A DNA stretch of 64,000 nt, taken from Costus lasius (lineage: Eukaryota > Streptophyta > Magnoliopsida > Zingiberales > Costaceae). The notes under the pieces were generated by a model, which worked only from the letters and a program-made list of their open reading frames with translations, had not been told where the DNA came from and ran no database searches. A program made the translations under genes and the position numbers. Numbering within the stretch: the first letter of the stretch is position 1; each line of letters opens with the position of its first letter. Positions 11,888 to 23,000 of this stretch are shown here, one piece after another. The stretch covers positions 61,984,018-62,048,017 of the forward strand of contig CM050453.2 of the NCBI GenBank assembly GCA_027563935.2, written 5' to 3'.

Positions 11888-12339
11888 TGTCATACCCCTA
11901 GATGGTAATCAATTATTCAAAATTGATATCATATAAAAAAAATTTGGCATGATGTATCCAGGATCCATAAGTGATAACATGTTCAACCATCATTTATATA
12001 GGAGGTAACAACAACTCATACAACTTAAATCACAATTCAAACTTCAAATTTCATTCTAGTAAGCACAATACTGAGAGATCAAGAAACCATACATCTTAGA
12101 TCATAAAAGCCATGCATCATTTCTCCAAAACCATAATTTCATTCCATACATGTCATTCCATTACAAGCACTATACACAATATCATATATGAGTCTTTAAA
12201 ACACAAAGTATCTTTGTCCTATACAAGTAATGGATCTTCTCATACTCAGCTTACAAACACTTCAACTACATGGATCACACAGGTGTACAAGTGCAAAACA
12301 CAAAATGATAACTCATGTGTTTCAGTGAAACCTTCTACG
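11888..12339 (-). repeat. probable gypsy LTR fragment (element H)
   Basis: Begins TGTCATACCCC, which read on the minus strand is a typical gypsy LTR end (GGGGTATGACA; compare GGGATGTTACA in element G). It lies on the left of the B insertion, and gypsy H coding sequence lies on the right, so it is best read as H's 3' LTR. The last five bases, CTACG, are the target duplicated by B. Confidence 0.4.
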
Positions 12340-13994
12340 TGTTGGGGTATGCCCTTAAAGCTAATGTTTGAGGCCTTAGGTTATTTTCAGTATCACGTAT
12401 GAACTATGTTTATAAAGGCAATTGTTGTTATTCAGATTGTTACATTATCTGCTGTATGTATACTTCTGAGTAATGTCTCAATGGTGTTCAGCTTAGCTGA
12501 CATTTAGTGTTGTCCTTAGTCGAGATATCTCGGTGAACATGAGACAGCCTTGATATGATTGAGACTAATATGTTATCTAATCTTATAGGATGCTTCGAGC
12601 ATGGAATAAGATTTAGACACATAGGTGCAATGGATGCACTGGACTGACCCTATTTAGGATATTCAATTGTTTGTCACAATGTGAATAATCCTTATATGCA
12701 AGCAAGTGGCATATTTCATCTGACTTGAGATCACTTGTGTTTCTAAGTGATGATTGGCATTATCTTGAGGTAGTTCAATATCATTTGAAAGATAATGGTT
12801 AAGGACTATCTTGGATAGTGAGCATGAGTCATGTTAGGGCACTAGTGATAGATATAAGATTGCCTCTCCTAGTAGGAGTGTGATGTTCTAAGGGGCCCCC
12901 TGGATGAGATGGTTGAGAATGTGTATGGCCATACCCAGACGACTATGTTCATCTGATCTAATCATTTTTCATCATGTTGGAATCACAGGCTTGACACGCT
13001 TGTCCAACGAGAACATCCAGTGGCAAAGGGAAACATGTATGCCAAGTGAATTAGATTCACACTTGTGCTGTAGTTTGGGAGTAGTCTTGGAAGACTCTTT
13101 CCTTCATATCGGGAGACAGTGATGTGTTGCTAGATACCCCTCTCTGATCGTGATAACGTAAGTTATCGTTACCGACATTGAAGGAAACCCTTAGGGTCGC
13201 ACAATTTGATGATATGGCTTCCTTATGTCAGATCGTGTGGACTGGAATTATTCTAGTTCAGTTTAAAGGAGTTAAACTCTGATTGGAAGTGAGATCTAGT
13301 CTAATCATGTTTGATTGATTAGGGCATATGATCGGTAAGCTTCGATCGGGAGAATTGATACTTGATCGTACAGATCAAGAGGTTCAATGGGATGTGTGGT
13401 TAGATCTTGAGCCACTTGGTTCGATTAGGTCATAACCAGGACTAGTTTGATTTGGTACTTGAACCAAATGAATTGAACCGGTTCACTTAGTGTGAATGCA
13501 TGGTTCAATTAAGAGGAGAGTTTCGAATGCTTTATGGGGAGTTAAGAAGAGGAAGTTACTTTTCGGTTTTGCCATATGAGATAGTAACCGATCTTTCCTT
13601 TTTTGGACTCTCTCCCTCACGGTTTCGAAGGTAACTCTCCCTTCCTCTTGGCTTTTTGCTCTTTGGGGGTAGATCGGCTTCACGCAAGGCGAGAGGAAGA
13701 TCGGCCAAGGGGTGCACATATCCTCTCCAAGTCACGATCAAAGAATCCTTGGTGACTTGCTAGCACAAGGAGCGCAAGGAAGGAAGCCTATCTCATCCTG
13801 TGTGTGATACCTTTGGAGAAGTGGCACTCGCCCCCTTTCTTCTTCCAAGCCGCCACTCACTTCATGGCAATGGTAACACTCTAACTTGTTTTTACAAGTC
13901 TTCAAGGTTGACCATAGTTCCAAGTCATGATTTTAATGGACTCCTAGTATTTCCGCCACACAAGTTTGCGCATGTGACCTAGGTTTCCATAACA
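12340..13994 (+). repeat. 5' LTR of element B
   Basis: TGTTGGGGTATGCCC to ..TTTCCATAACA, 1655 bp. It carries the family U3 boxes and the start/donor motif near its 3' end. A clear TATA box is not obvious in this copy. Confidence 0.95.
13864..13877 (+). promoter_or_regulatory. putative gag exon 1 (MAM) and splice donor, element B
   Basis: ATG-GCA-ATG at 13864-13872 followed by GTAAC. In phase 0 with the gag frame that starts at 15830 after the acceptor TTGTAG. The same arrangement occurs in the LTRs of A, C, D and the solo LTR. Direct evidence is sequence conservation and frame only; splicing itself is inferred. Confidence 0.6.
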
Positions 13995-13996
13995 AT

Positions 13997-14008
13997 TGGT
14001 ATCAAAGC
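13997..14008 (+). promoter_or_regulatory. primer binding site, element B
   Basis: TGGTATCAAAGC, two bases after the LTR. It is complementary to the 3' end of plant initiator Met-tRNA with one mismatch (AAAGC for AGAGC). Confidence 0.9.
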
Positions 14009-14499
14009 AAGTTTTTGGCTTGATACATATGATTGCCAACTTGTGATCCATGTTTGTTTGTTTTGTTTTGAGTAGATCTTCATGATGCGCATACTTTTGT
14101 TCTCATGCGAAAATACATGCCATATTGTTCATACCATATGTTAGATGTATTTTCATTCAAGCTTGCGCATGTGATGTTAGTTTGTGCATTTCATAGATGT
14201 TTTCAGTCAAAAACTATCTACATGCGCGACCCTCACTAGATCTATCTATGCGCCTACTTTAAATACTTAGACGGGTTAACAGTGTTGAAGTCGTTAGTCA
14301 AATCTGGACCCAAGAGCCTAATCAGACCATCTGACAGCCTGGATGGGGCGGCCAGATAGCACCTATGCGTAAGCTATACAGGTGGCTATAAGCCAACTGC
14401 AGAAGGGCGTGTAGCGATGTCTGTTTGAGGCACTGAGTGAACGATCATGATTAAGGCCCGGGGTCACACCCGCTTGCCAGAAATCATGTGGCACGTTCA

Positions 14500-14568
14500 G
14501 CCCTTAAGGCATGCATAGTTGACCATGAGGTCGACGCAAGTCAGTTATGACTGGGTGCATGCAAGGGC
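14500..14568 (+). other. conserved three-way-junction RNA fold in the leader (B)
   Basis: Outer stem GCCCTT (14500-14505) with AAGGGC (14563-14568). Inner stem GCATGCA (14509-14515) with TGCATGC (14556-14562). Hairpin 1 is GTTGACC with GGTCGAC (14518-14535). Hairpin 2 is CAAGTC with GACTGG (14537-14554, one mismatch). Homologous folds occur in C (25207-25275) and D (35191-35258). Confidence 0.6.
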
Positions 14569-15310
14569 AGTGGGTCTGATTTGTACTGACGAGTGGATAC
14601 CTGTCAATAGACCGTTGTAAGGTAGTAGGGCACATAAAGAAATAAAATTGATGCCATGGGTTTTTCAAAAATTTTCATTTCTGTATGGATCACATATATG
14701 CATGTTTAACATGTTGATTGGGTGTTTATTTAATCTTATGTGGGTTGCCCTTATTTTGTGTGCTGTGCTGGGGCCTGCGTGCCTGGAATTAATTATTTTG
14801 GTGTGATCTACGAATCACATTTTGATTTATGAAAATGTATAATTGACCTGCGTGTCAAATCATGTCTAGATAGTTTTAAATGTAATTTGATCAGACATGA
14901 GCACACAGCACACATGGCAGAAGCGCATGCAGCAATTGGCTTCACCAGGTGGGAGGTCTAGAGTTTGACTCTAGAACTGGCCCATTCTATCCAGTGGGCG
15001 CTTTTGGGCTGCAGATGGCGTTTGGGCCCGAGCTGGGCCAGATGAAGTACCAGAGTCCCATAAAGAGCTCAAGTGAAGACTTTTGTCAAACTAGGATTTT
15101 ACTTAAGTTTTTATGGGCGTTTACCACATAAGATAATGGTGCTTTCATTTACTGTTTTAAGTAATATTTGCACATGTATGTTTTATTCTTCTGCTATCAC
15201 TATAGAATTTGCATGATAGTAAGAAGATAATAGACCGTTAAAATCCAACGTCAATATCAAGCTATCGATTGCCTTCTAACGCGAAACCTCACTGTTCTGA
15301 CTATCGTTGG

Positions 15311-15342
15311 GGCCGTGTTGTACCCACTCAGTGGGCACGCCC
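15311..15342 (+). other. leader hairpin 1 of a twin pair (B)
   Basis: Stem CGTG/CACG, a five-base bulge TTGTA on the 5' side, stem CCCAC/GTGGG, loop TCA, and an outer GG-rich arm pairing with CCC. It has the same plan as hairpin 2, about 200 nt downstream. Confidence 0.6.
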
Positions 15343-15517
15343 AGCTATCTTCAGACGGTGCGTGATTACACCTACATGCAACAGAGAAGGGATTTATCGC
15401 TTCTCGTTGCTTAGCATAGCACGTGGTGGTCCAGGAAGTAGATCAGGTCAGCTTGACCATATAGGCTACATGTTGAGCATATGATAGCTGTATGGAGGCA
15501 GCCATCTGAGGAATCAG

Positions 15518-15551
15518 AGACTGTGTTGTACCAACTCAGTTGGCACAGTCT
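15518..15551 (+). other. leader hairpin 2 of a twin pair (B)
   Basis: Stem AGACTGTG/CACAGTCT, bulge TTGTA, stem CCAAC/GTTGG, loop TCA. The middle base pair of the inner stem is A-T here and C-G in hairpin 1, a compensatory change. Confidence 0.65.
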
Positions 15552-15829
15552 TCTGGATTGCCTAGATGAAGGGGAATCGCACGGGTTGGCGATTGGCATG
15601 GATTGCCTACCAGTGATTAGTGCTTGAACTCTCTGTGCATCTTATCTCGCCTGAGCGGGACGCAGAGATCAAGTGTGAAATCTGGATCCCATCTCACTAA
15701 AGGGTTTTCACTCTTTCGGGCTGTTTTATTGGATTTTCAGTCAGATAAAATAGTGAGAAAAGAATCACTCTTAAGTCCTGGAATGATTCTAATATGGATA
15801 CTGACCTTGTTGTTCTTGCTATGTTGTAG

Positions 15830-18319
15830 ATTCCTGCAGCCACGAACACCACAGGGCTCAATTTGCGATCCATATTGGAAAAGGAGAAGTTTGCTGGGCC
15901 AAACTTCTCAGACTGGTACAGACAGCTAAAAATTGTCCTCAAAGCTGAGAGGAAGATGTATGTCCTTGAGTCGGCAATACCGGCTCAACCCGCTGCGAAC
16001 GCCGCAAGGGCGGTTCGAGATGCTTATGAGAAGCACGTCAGTGATAGTACTGATGTCGCTTGCCTTATGCTTGCGTCAATGATGCCTGAGCTCCAGCGTC
16101 AGCATGAGGATTTGTCTGCTATTGATATTATAGCAAATCTCAAAATGCTGTATGCTGCACAGGCAAGGACAGAACGCTGTAACTTGACAAAACTTTTCTT
16201 TCATAGCAAACTGACTGAAGGGAGTCCAGTGGGAGCTCACGTACTCAAAATGATTGGGTACAAAGAAGCTCTAGAGAAACTGGGACATACCATCAATCAA
16301 GAACTTGTTGTAGACATCATCTTGCAGTCTCTTCCGGCTTCTTTCAATGCGTTCATTATTAATTTTAATATGAACAAAATCGACTGCACTCCGGCAGAAT
16401 TACTGAACATGCTCTGTACCACAGAGCAGACTCTTGAGAAGGGAAAGCCTTCATCCTCTGTCTTAATGGTTCCTTCACAGAATAAGAAGAAGGGAAAGAA
16501 GGGCAAAACCCCTATCAAGAGCTATAACAAGGCTTTGAAACAAAAGGTGAAGCGGTCAAAGGATAACAGATGCTTCCACTGTGGCCAGCTGGGTCACTGG
16601 AAGAAGGACTGTAGAGCGCTCCAAGGAGAGAAGAAGGGAAGCAAGTCTTTCACTTCTGGCTCAGGTATTTTCGTGACTGAAGTCATGGATGCTTCTTCTA
16701 TTTCATGGGTGTTGGACACTGCATGTGGAGTTCACATTTGTTCAAATGTGCAGGAACTCAAGAGAAGAAGACAGGTGGGACAGCATGAGGTGGACCTACG
16801 AGTTGGAAACGGGGCACGGGTTGCTGCTGTTGCTGTAGGGGAATATAACATCTCTTTACCATCTGGTTTTGTATTAGAACTTGACAATTGTTATTTTGTA
16901 CCAAGCATAACGAAGAATATTATCTCTATTCCTGCTCTTGTCAGGAAAGGTTTTTCTTTTGAATGCAAAACTTCACAGTGTTGTATTTCATATGATAATA
17001 TTGTTTATGCCACTGGGTCGATTAACAATGGGTTATACATGTTGGACATGGAATGTTCTGTACAACAAATTGATAATAAGAAAGCCAAGTATGCTGATGA
17101 CAGCACCTTGTTATGGCATAGTCGTCTAGGCCATATTAACAAGAAGCGCATTAAGCGGTTGCATGACCATGGACTACTGGGATCATTCTCCTATGAGGAG
17201 TTTGATACATGCAAAGCTTGTTTAATGGGTAAGATGACGAAATTCCTTTTACTAATGAAGGTGAAAGGGCTTCAGGTTTACTTGACCTTATTCACAGTGA
17301 TGTGTGTGGGCCATTTAGTAAACATGCCAGAGGTGGCTATTCATACTTCATTACTTTTACTGATGATTTCAGTAGGTATGGTTATGTCTATTTAATGAGA
17401 CATAAGAGTGAATCTTTTGACAAGTTCAAAGAATTCAAAAATGAAGTACAGAATCAGTTAGGCCGAAATATCAAGGCACTTTGATCAGATCGAGGTGGAG
17501 AATACTTGAGTCGTGAGTTCACTGACTATCTAAAGGAGTGTGGGATCATCTCACAACTCACTCCGCCAGGAACACCGCAATGGAATGGTGTGTCCGAGAG
17601 GAGGAATAGAACCTTATTGGATATGGTTCGCTCTATGATGAGTCAGGCTACTCTACCTTACTCCTTTTGGGGATTTGCATTGGAAACAGCTGCAAAGGTG
17701 CTAAACCGAGTGCCATCCAAGGCTGTTTCAAAGACACCATATGAGTTATGGTATGGAAAACAGCCGAGCTTGACATTTATCAAAATCTGGGGTTGCGAGG
17801 CTTATGTCAAAAAGCTCGCCTTTGGGAAACTGGAGAGAAGATCAGATAAATGTATATTTGTCGGATATCCTAAAGAAACTAAGGGTTATTATTTCTACGA
17901 TCTCAAAGAGAATAAAGTATTTGTTGCTCGAACGGCTATTTTTCTTGAGAAGGAATTTCTTCTGCAAGAGGCCAGTAGGAGAGAAATAAAGCTGGATGAA
18001 ATTCCAGAAGAGGGACAAAGTAGTCAAGCTCAGTTGGATGAGCCTGAGCCAATAGATCAGGTTAATGTTCAACCTGAGGCTCAGACGTCATGGGAACCGC
18101 GTAGATCGGGAAGGATTCGTCGTCAGCCTGAGCGCTATGACGGAGTCTACATCATTAATGATGAACCCCTCACTTATGCGGATGCGGTCAGTGGACCGGA
18201 GTCAGCAAGATGGCTTGAAGCTATGCGAGCTGAGATGGACTCCATGTCAGATAACCAAGTCTGGGATTTGGTTGATCCGCCTCCGGGAGTAATCCCTATA
18301 GGCTGTAAGTGGATCTTCA
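15830..18319 (+). pseudogene. gag-pol of element B, first segment (gag to RT start)
   Basis: Covers gag, zinc knuckle, protease, integrase and the start of RT, ending at GCKWIF where element C was inserted. The frame is open from 15830. The codon aligned with the C and D start ATG is ACA. A one-base deletion near 17241-17250 shifts the frame in the linker after the integrase HHCC region. A TGA at 17482-17484 replaces the Arg of LRSDRGGEYL. The last five bases, CTTCA, are the C target site. Decay fits the older LTR divergence of B. Confidence 0.9.
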
Positions 18320-20015
18320 TGAAGGTCCCCAGATAAGGGGGGGGCGAAACCCAAGTGAGGCGCATATTAAGGGAGAACGCAGCGGAGAGGGCTTCTTAGG
18401 ATCTTTCATGTTATATGATTAACAAAACCGATTGCATAGATGAGATAGAACCATACCATAGCCATTTCTAGATGGCGCCTTGGAAGCAGAGAGTGATGCC
18501 GCTCTCCTCCTGAAGATACGCACACAAGATGAAAGATGTGCCTACTCCTTGATGCTCCTTGTGCTAGCAAGGCGTCAAGGTGTTCTTCTCGAATGGAAGG
18601 GAAGGAGATCTTCTTTGCTTGGCGATTTTCTTCCTCCTTATTTTCGTCAACCTCTCTCTTTCTCGAATGGAAAAACCCCGAGAGATGGATGCTCTTTAGC
18701 GAGAGATGAGCGTCAAACGACAAGAAGAGAAAGGCGTGAATCGTGAGTCGTGGTCACGTAGGGAAGTGCTATCTAAAAATAGCATACCACTTCACCACTT
18801 GCGGTCATGGGTTTACCCCAATCGCAACTCACTTCACCCTTGAACCATGCGCTCATCCATGAGCCGGTTCATGTTGGTTCGGTCCAAAAACCAAATAAGC
18901 CAAGCGACAAGGCTTAGATCAAATTAAACCCTAAGGCTCCAGATCTAACCGTCGATCTCTTTGATGCTCCTGATCTGACCAATCTAGCATCCAATCTCTC
19001 GATCAAAGCTTACCGATCTAATGCCCTAATCAATCAAACATGATCAGACCAGATCTCACTTACGATCAGAGATTAAATCCCTTTAAACTGAACCCAAACA
19101 ATTCAGTCCACACGATCTAACTTAAGTAAGCCATATCATCAAATTGTGCGACCCTGAGGGTTTTCTTTAAATGTCGGTAACGATAATTCTCATTATCACG
19201 ATCAGTGAGGGGTATCTAGCAACACATCACTGTCTCCCGATATAAAGAAAAGAGTCTTCCAAGACTACACCCAAAATACAGCACAAGTGTGAATCAACTC
19301 ACAAAGCATACATATTTCCTTTGCCACTGGATGTTCTTATTGGACAAGCCTGTCAAGCTTGTAACTCCAATATGATGAGCATGATTAGAACAGATGAACA
19401 CTGTCACCTGGGTATGGCCATACACTCTCTCAATCATCTCATCCAGGGGGCCCCTTTAGAACATCACACTCCTTAAACAAGGAGACGGCAATCCTATGTC
19501 TATCACTAGTGCCCTAACCTGATTCAAGCTCACCATCCAAGATAGTCTATAACCATTATGTTTCAAATGATATTGAACTACCTCAAAATGATGACAATCA
19601 TCATTCAGAAAACACAAGCGATCTCAAGTCAGAGGAAATGTGCCACTTGTCATATTCAAGGAATATTCACATTGTGACAAACAATTGAACATCCTAGTAG
19701 GGTCTGTCCAGTACATCCATTGTACCCATGAGTCTACATCTTATTCCATGCTCGAAGCATCCTATAAGATTAGAACACATATTAGTCTCAACCATATCAA
19801 GGCTGTCTCATGTTCACCAAGATATCTCGACTAAGGACTTATAGCATGTCAGCCTAGCTGAACAGCTTTGAGACATTATTCAGAAGAACATATATTGCAG
19901 CAGACAATGTAAACAACTGAATAATAACCATGCCTTTATAAACATAACAGTTTATTACATGATACTGATACATTCCCATGGCCTCAAACATTAGCCTTAA
20001 GGGCATACCCCAACA
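18320..20015 (-). repeat. 3' LTR of element C
   Basis: 1696 bp, reversed; begins after the polypurine tract and ends at the target site. Essentially identical to the other LTR. It contains apparent small ORFs on both strands that are simply LTR sequence. Confidence 0.96.
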
Positions 20016-20026
20016 ATCTCCCACTT
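20016..20026 (-). promoter_or_regulatory. polypurine tract of element C
   Basis: AAGTGGGAGAT on the minus strand, immediately next to the 3' LTR and 9 bp beyond the gag-pol stop codon. Confidence 0.9.
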
Positions 20027-20035
20027 GCACTTAAT

Positions 20036-23000
20036 CTAATGGTTGAGAAATCTCAAACCCATGTTATTACAGTGCTTCTCATGCTTCTGCTGCGCCAGAG
20101 GCTTGGTAAGCGGGTCTGCCAGATTGTCATCTGTATGAACCTTGCAGATTTTGATCTCGCCACGATCTATGATCTCCCTGATCAAATGAAACCGTCTCTG
20201 TATGTGCTTGGACTTCTGGTGCGACCGTGGTTCCTTTGCTTGTGCGATTGCTCCAGTGTTATCACAGAAGATAACCAAAGGATCTGCACTCGAAGGAACA
20301 ACACCAAGTTCTCTCACGAACTTACGAATCCACACTGCCTCCTTGGATGCTTCCGAGGCTGCAACATACTCGGCTTCTGTTGTGGAATCAGCAATAGTTG
20401 ACTGTTTGAAACTCTTCCACACCACTGCTCCTCCATTCAAGCTAAAAACATAGCCTGATTGCGATCGGAAATCATCCTGGTCAGACTGGAACGAAGCGTC
20501 AGTATATCCCTCTATACTGAGTTCTTCCTGACCACCATATATCAAGAACATATCTTTGGTCCTCCGCAGATATTTTAGGATGTTCTTGACTGCAATCCAG
20601 TGCGCCAAACCTGGATTACTTTGAAAACGACTGGTCACGCTTAACCCGTAAGCGACGTCTGGGCGAGTACACAACATCGCATACATAATGGAACCAATAG
20701 CCGAAGCATAAGGCGTATTGTCCATTTCATCTTTCTCAGTCTGTGTTTGTGGACACTGACTCTTTGAAAGATTCAGACCATGTCTGACTGGAAGATATCC
20801 TCGTTTAGAATTCTCTAAATGAAATCTCTCCAGGACTTTATCGATGTAAGTACTCTGGCACAGCCCGAGAAGCCTCTTAGATCTATCCCTGTAGATCTTC
20901 ACACCTAACACATAGGCAGCTTCTCCTAGATCTTTCATCTGGAAACATTTCCTTAGCCATGCCTTCACAGCATGCATTTCAGGAATGTCATTTCCAATGA
21001 TCAAGATGTCATCGACGTAGAGGACTAGGAAAGTAATCACGCTCCCACTAAACCTCTTATATACACACGGGTCATCCTCGTTCTTGATGAAACCAAATTC
21101 GGTGACTGATTCATCAAAACGAATATTCCAGCTTCTTGATGCTTGCTTAAGTCCATAAATGGACTTCTTTAACTTGCATATCTTATGACGATCTGCTGGA
21201 TTAGTGAAACCTTCCGGTTGTGTCATGTACACATCCTCATCCAGATTTCCATTCAGGAAAGCTGTTTTCACATCCATCTGCCAGATCTCATAATCATAAT
21301 ATGCAGCTATCGCGAAAAGAATCCGAATAGACTTAAACATGGCTACAGGTGAGAAAGTTTCATCATAATCTATCCCGTAGATTTGTTTGAAACCTTTCGC
21401 AACAAGCCTGCCTTTATAGGTAACTACGTTACCATCCATGTCAATCTTCTTCTTGAAGATCCATTTACAGCCTATAGGGATAACTCCCGAAGGCGGATCA
21501 ACCAAATCCCAAACTTGGTTATCTGACATGGAGTCCATCTCGGCGCGCATAGCTTCAAGCCATCTCGCTGACTCCGGTCCACTGACCGCATCCGCATAAG
21601 TGAGGGGTTCATCATTATCAATGATGTAGACTCCGTCATAGCGCTCAGGCTGTCGACGGATCCTTCCCGATCTTCGCGGTTCCCGTGATATTTGAGCCTC
21701 AGGTTGTTCAATAACCTGTTCTACCGGCTCAGGCTCATCCAACTGTGCTTGGTCACTTTGTCCTTCCTCTGGATTCTCATCCAACTTTATTTCTCTCCCA
21801 CTAGCCTCTTGCAGAAGAAACTCCTTCTCAAGAAATATGGCCGTCCGAGCAACAAAAACCTTGTTCTCATTGGGATCGTAGAAATAATAACCCTTAGTTT
21901 CCTTAGGGTAACCGACAAAGATACATTTGTCAGATCTGCTCTCTAGTTTCCCAGAGGCGAGCTTTTTGACATAAGCCTCGCAGCCCCAGATCCTGATAAA
22001 TGTCAAGCTCGGCTGTTTTCCATACCATAACTCATATGGAGTCTTAGAAACTGCCTTGGATGGCACTCGGTTTAGTACCTTTGCAGCTGTTTCCAGCGCA
22101 AAACCCCAAAAGGAGTAAGGTAGATTAGCCTGACTCATCATAGAACGAACCATATCAAGTAACGTTCTATTTCTCCTCTCGGACACACCATTCCATTGCG
22201 GTGTTCCTGGCGGAGTGAGCTGTGAGATGATCCCACACTCCTTCAGATAGTCAGTAAACGCATGACTTAGGTATTCTCCACCTCGATCTGAGCGAAGTGC
22301 CTTGATATTTCGGCCTAACTGATTTTGTACTTCATTCTTGAACTCTTTGAACTTGTCAAAAGATTCACTCTTATGTCTCATTAAAAAGACATAGCCATAC
22401 CTACTGAAATCATCAGTAAAGGTAATGAAGTACTGATAGCCACCTCTGGCATGTTTACTAAATGGCCCACACACATCACTGTGTATTAGGTCAAGTAAAC
22501 CTGAAGCCCTTTGACCTTTATGAGGAAAAGGTGACTTCGTCATTTTACCCATTAAACAAGCCTTGCATGTATCAATCTCCTTATAGGAGAATGATCCCAG
22601 CAGTCCATTATCATGCAACCGCTTAATGCGTTTCTCGTTTATATGGCCTAAACGACTATGCCATAGCAAGGTGCTGTCATCAGCATACTTGGCTTTCTTA
22701 ATATCGATTTGTTGTATCGAACATTCCATGTCCAACATGAATAACCCATTGCTAATTGAACCAGTTGCATAAACAATATTATCTAAAGACAAAATACACT
22801 TTGAAATATTGCATTCAAAGGAAAATCCCTTCCTGACAAGAGCAGGAATGGAGATAATATTTTTAGTAATACTGGGAACAAAATAACAACTGTTTAGTTC
22901 CAATACAAGTCCAGATGGTAAGGAAATGAAATAGTCTCCTACAGCAACAGCAGCAACCCGTGCCCCGTTTCCAACTCGTAGGTCCACTTCATGCTGTCCC

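Larger units (their letters stand above)
13873..15829 (+). other. putative 1957-nt leader intron, element B
   Basis: Runs from the donor in the LTR through the LTR end, primer site and leader to the acceptor ATGTTGTAG. Branch-point candidates TTCTAAT and TACTGAC lie about 25-40 nt before the end, followed by a T-rich tract. It has no long ORF of retrotransposon type. It contains the primer site and both conserved folds. C and D have equivalents of 1936 and 1853 nt. Confidence 0.6.

Noticed and set aside
13997..14008. TGGTATCA motifs as tRNA gene fragments
   Set aside because: They are 12-base primer binding sites next to LTRs. No cloverleaf or A/B boxes follow.
18480..18746. 88-codon ORF repeated at 25898-26164, and its opposite-strand partner of 105 codons
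   Set aside because: Identical copies exist only because they lie in the two LTRs of element C. No domain or codon signal. The minus-strand one merely runs through the MAM start/donor site.
20039..20401. 120-codon plus-strand ORF (and 29959-30441)
   Set aside because: Antisense shadow of the RNase H region of elements C and D.
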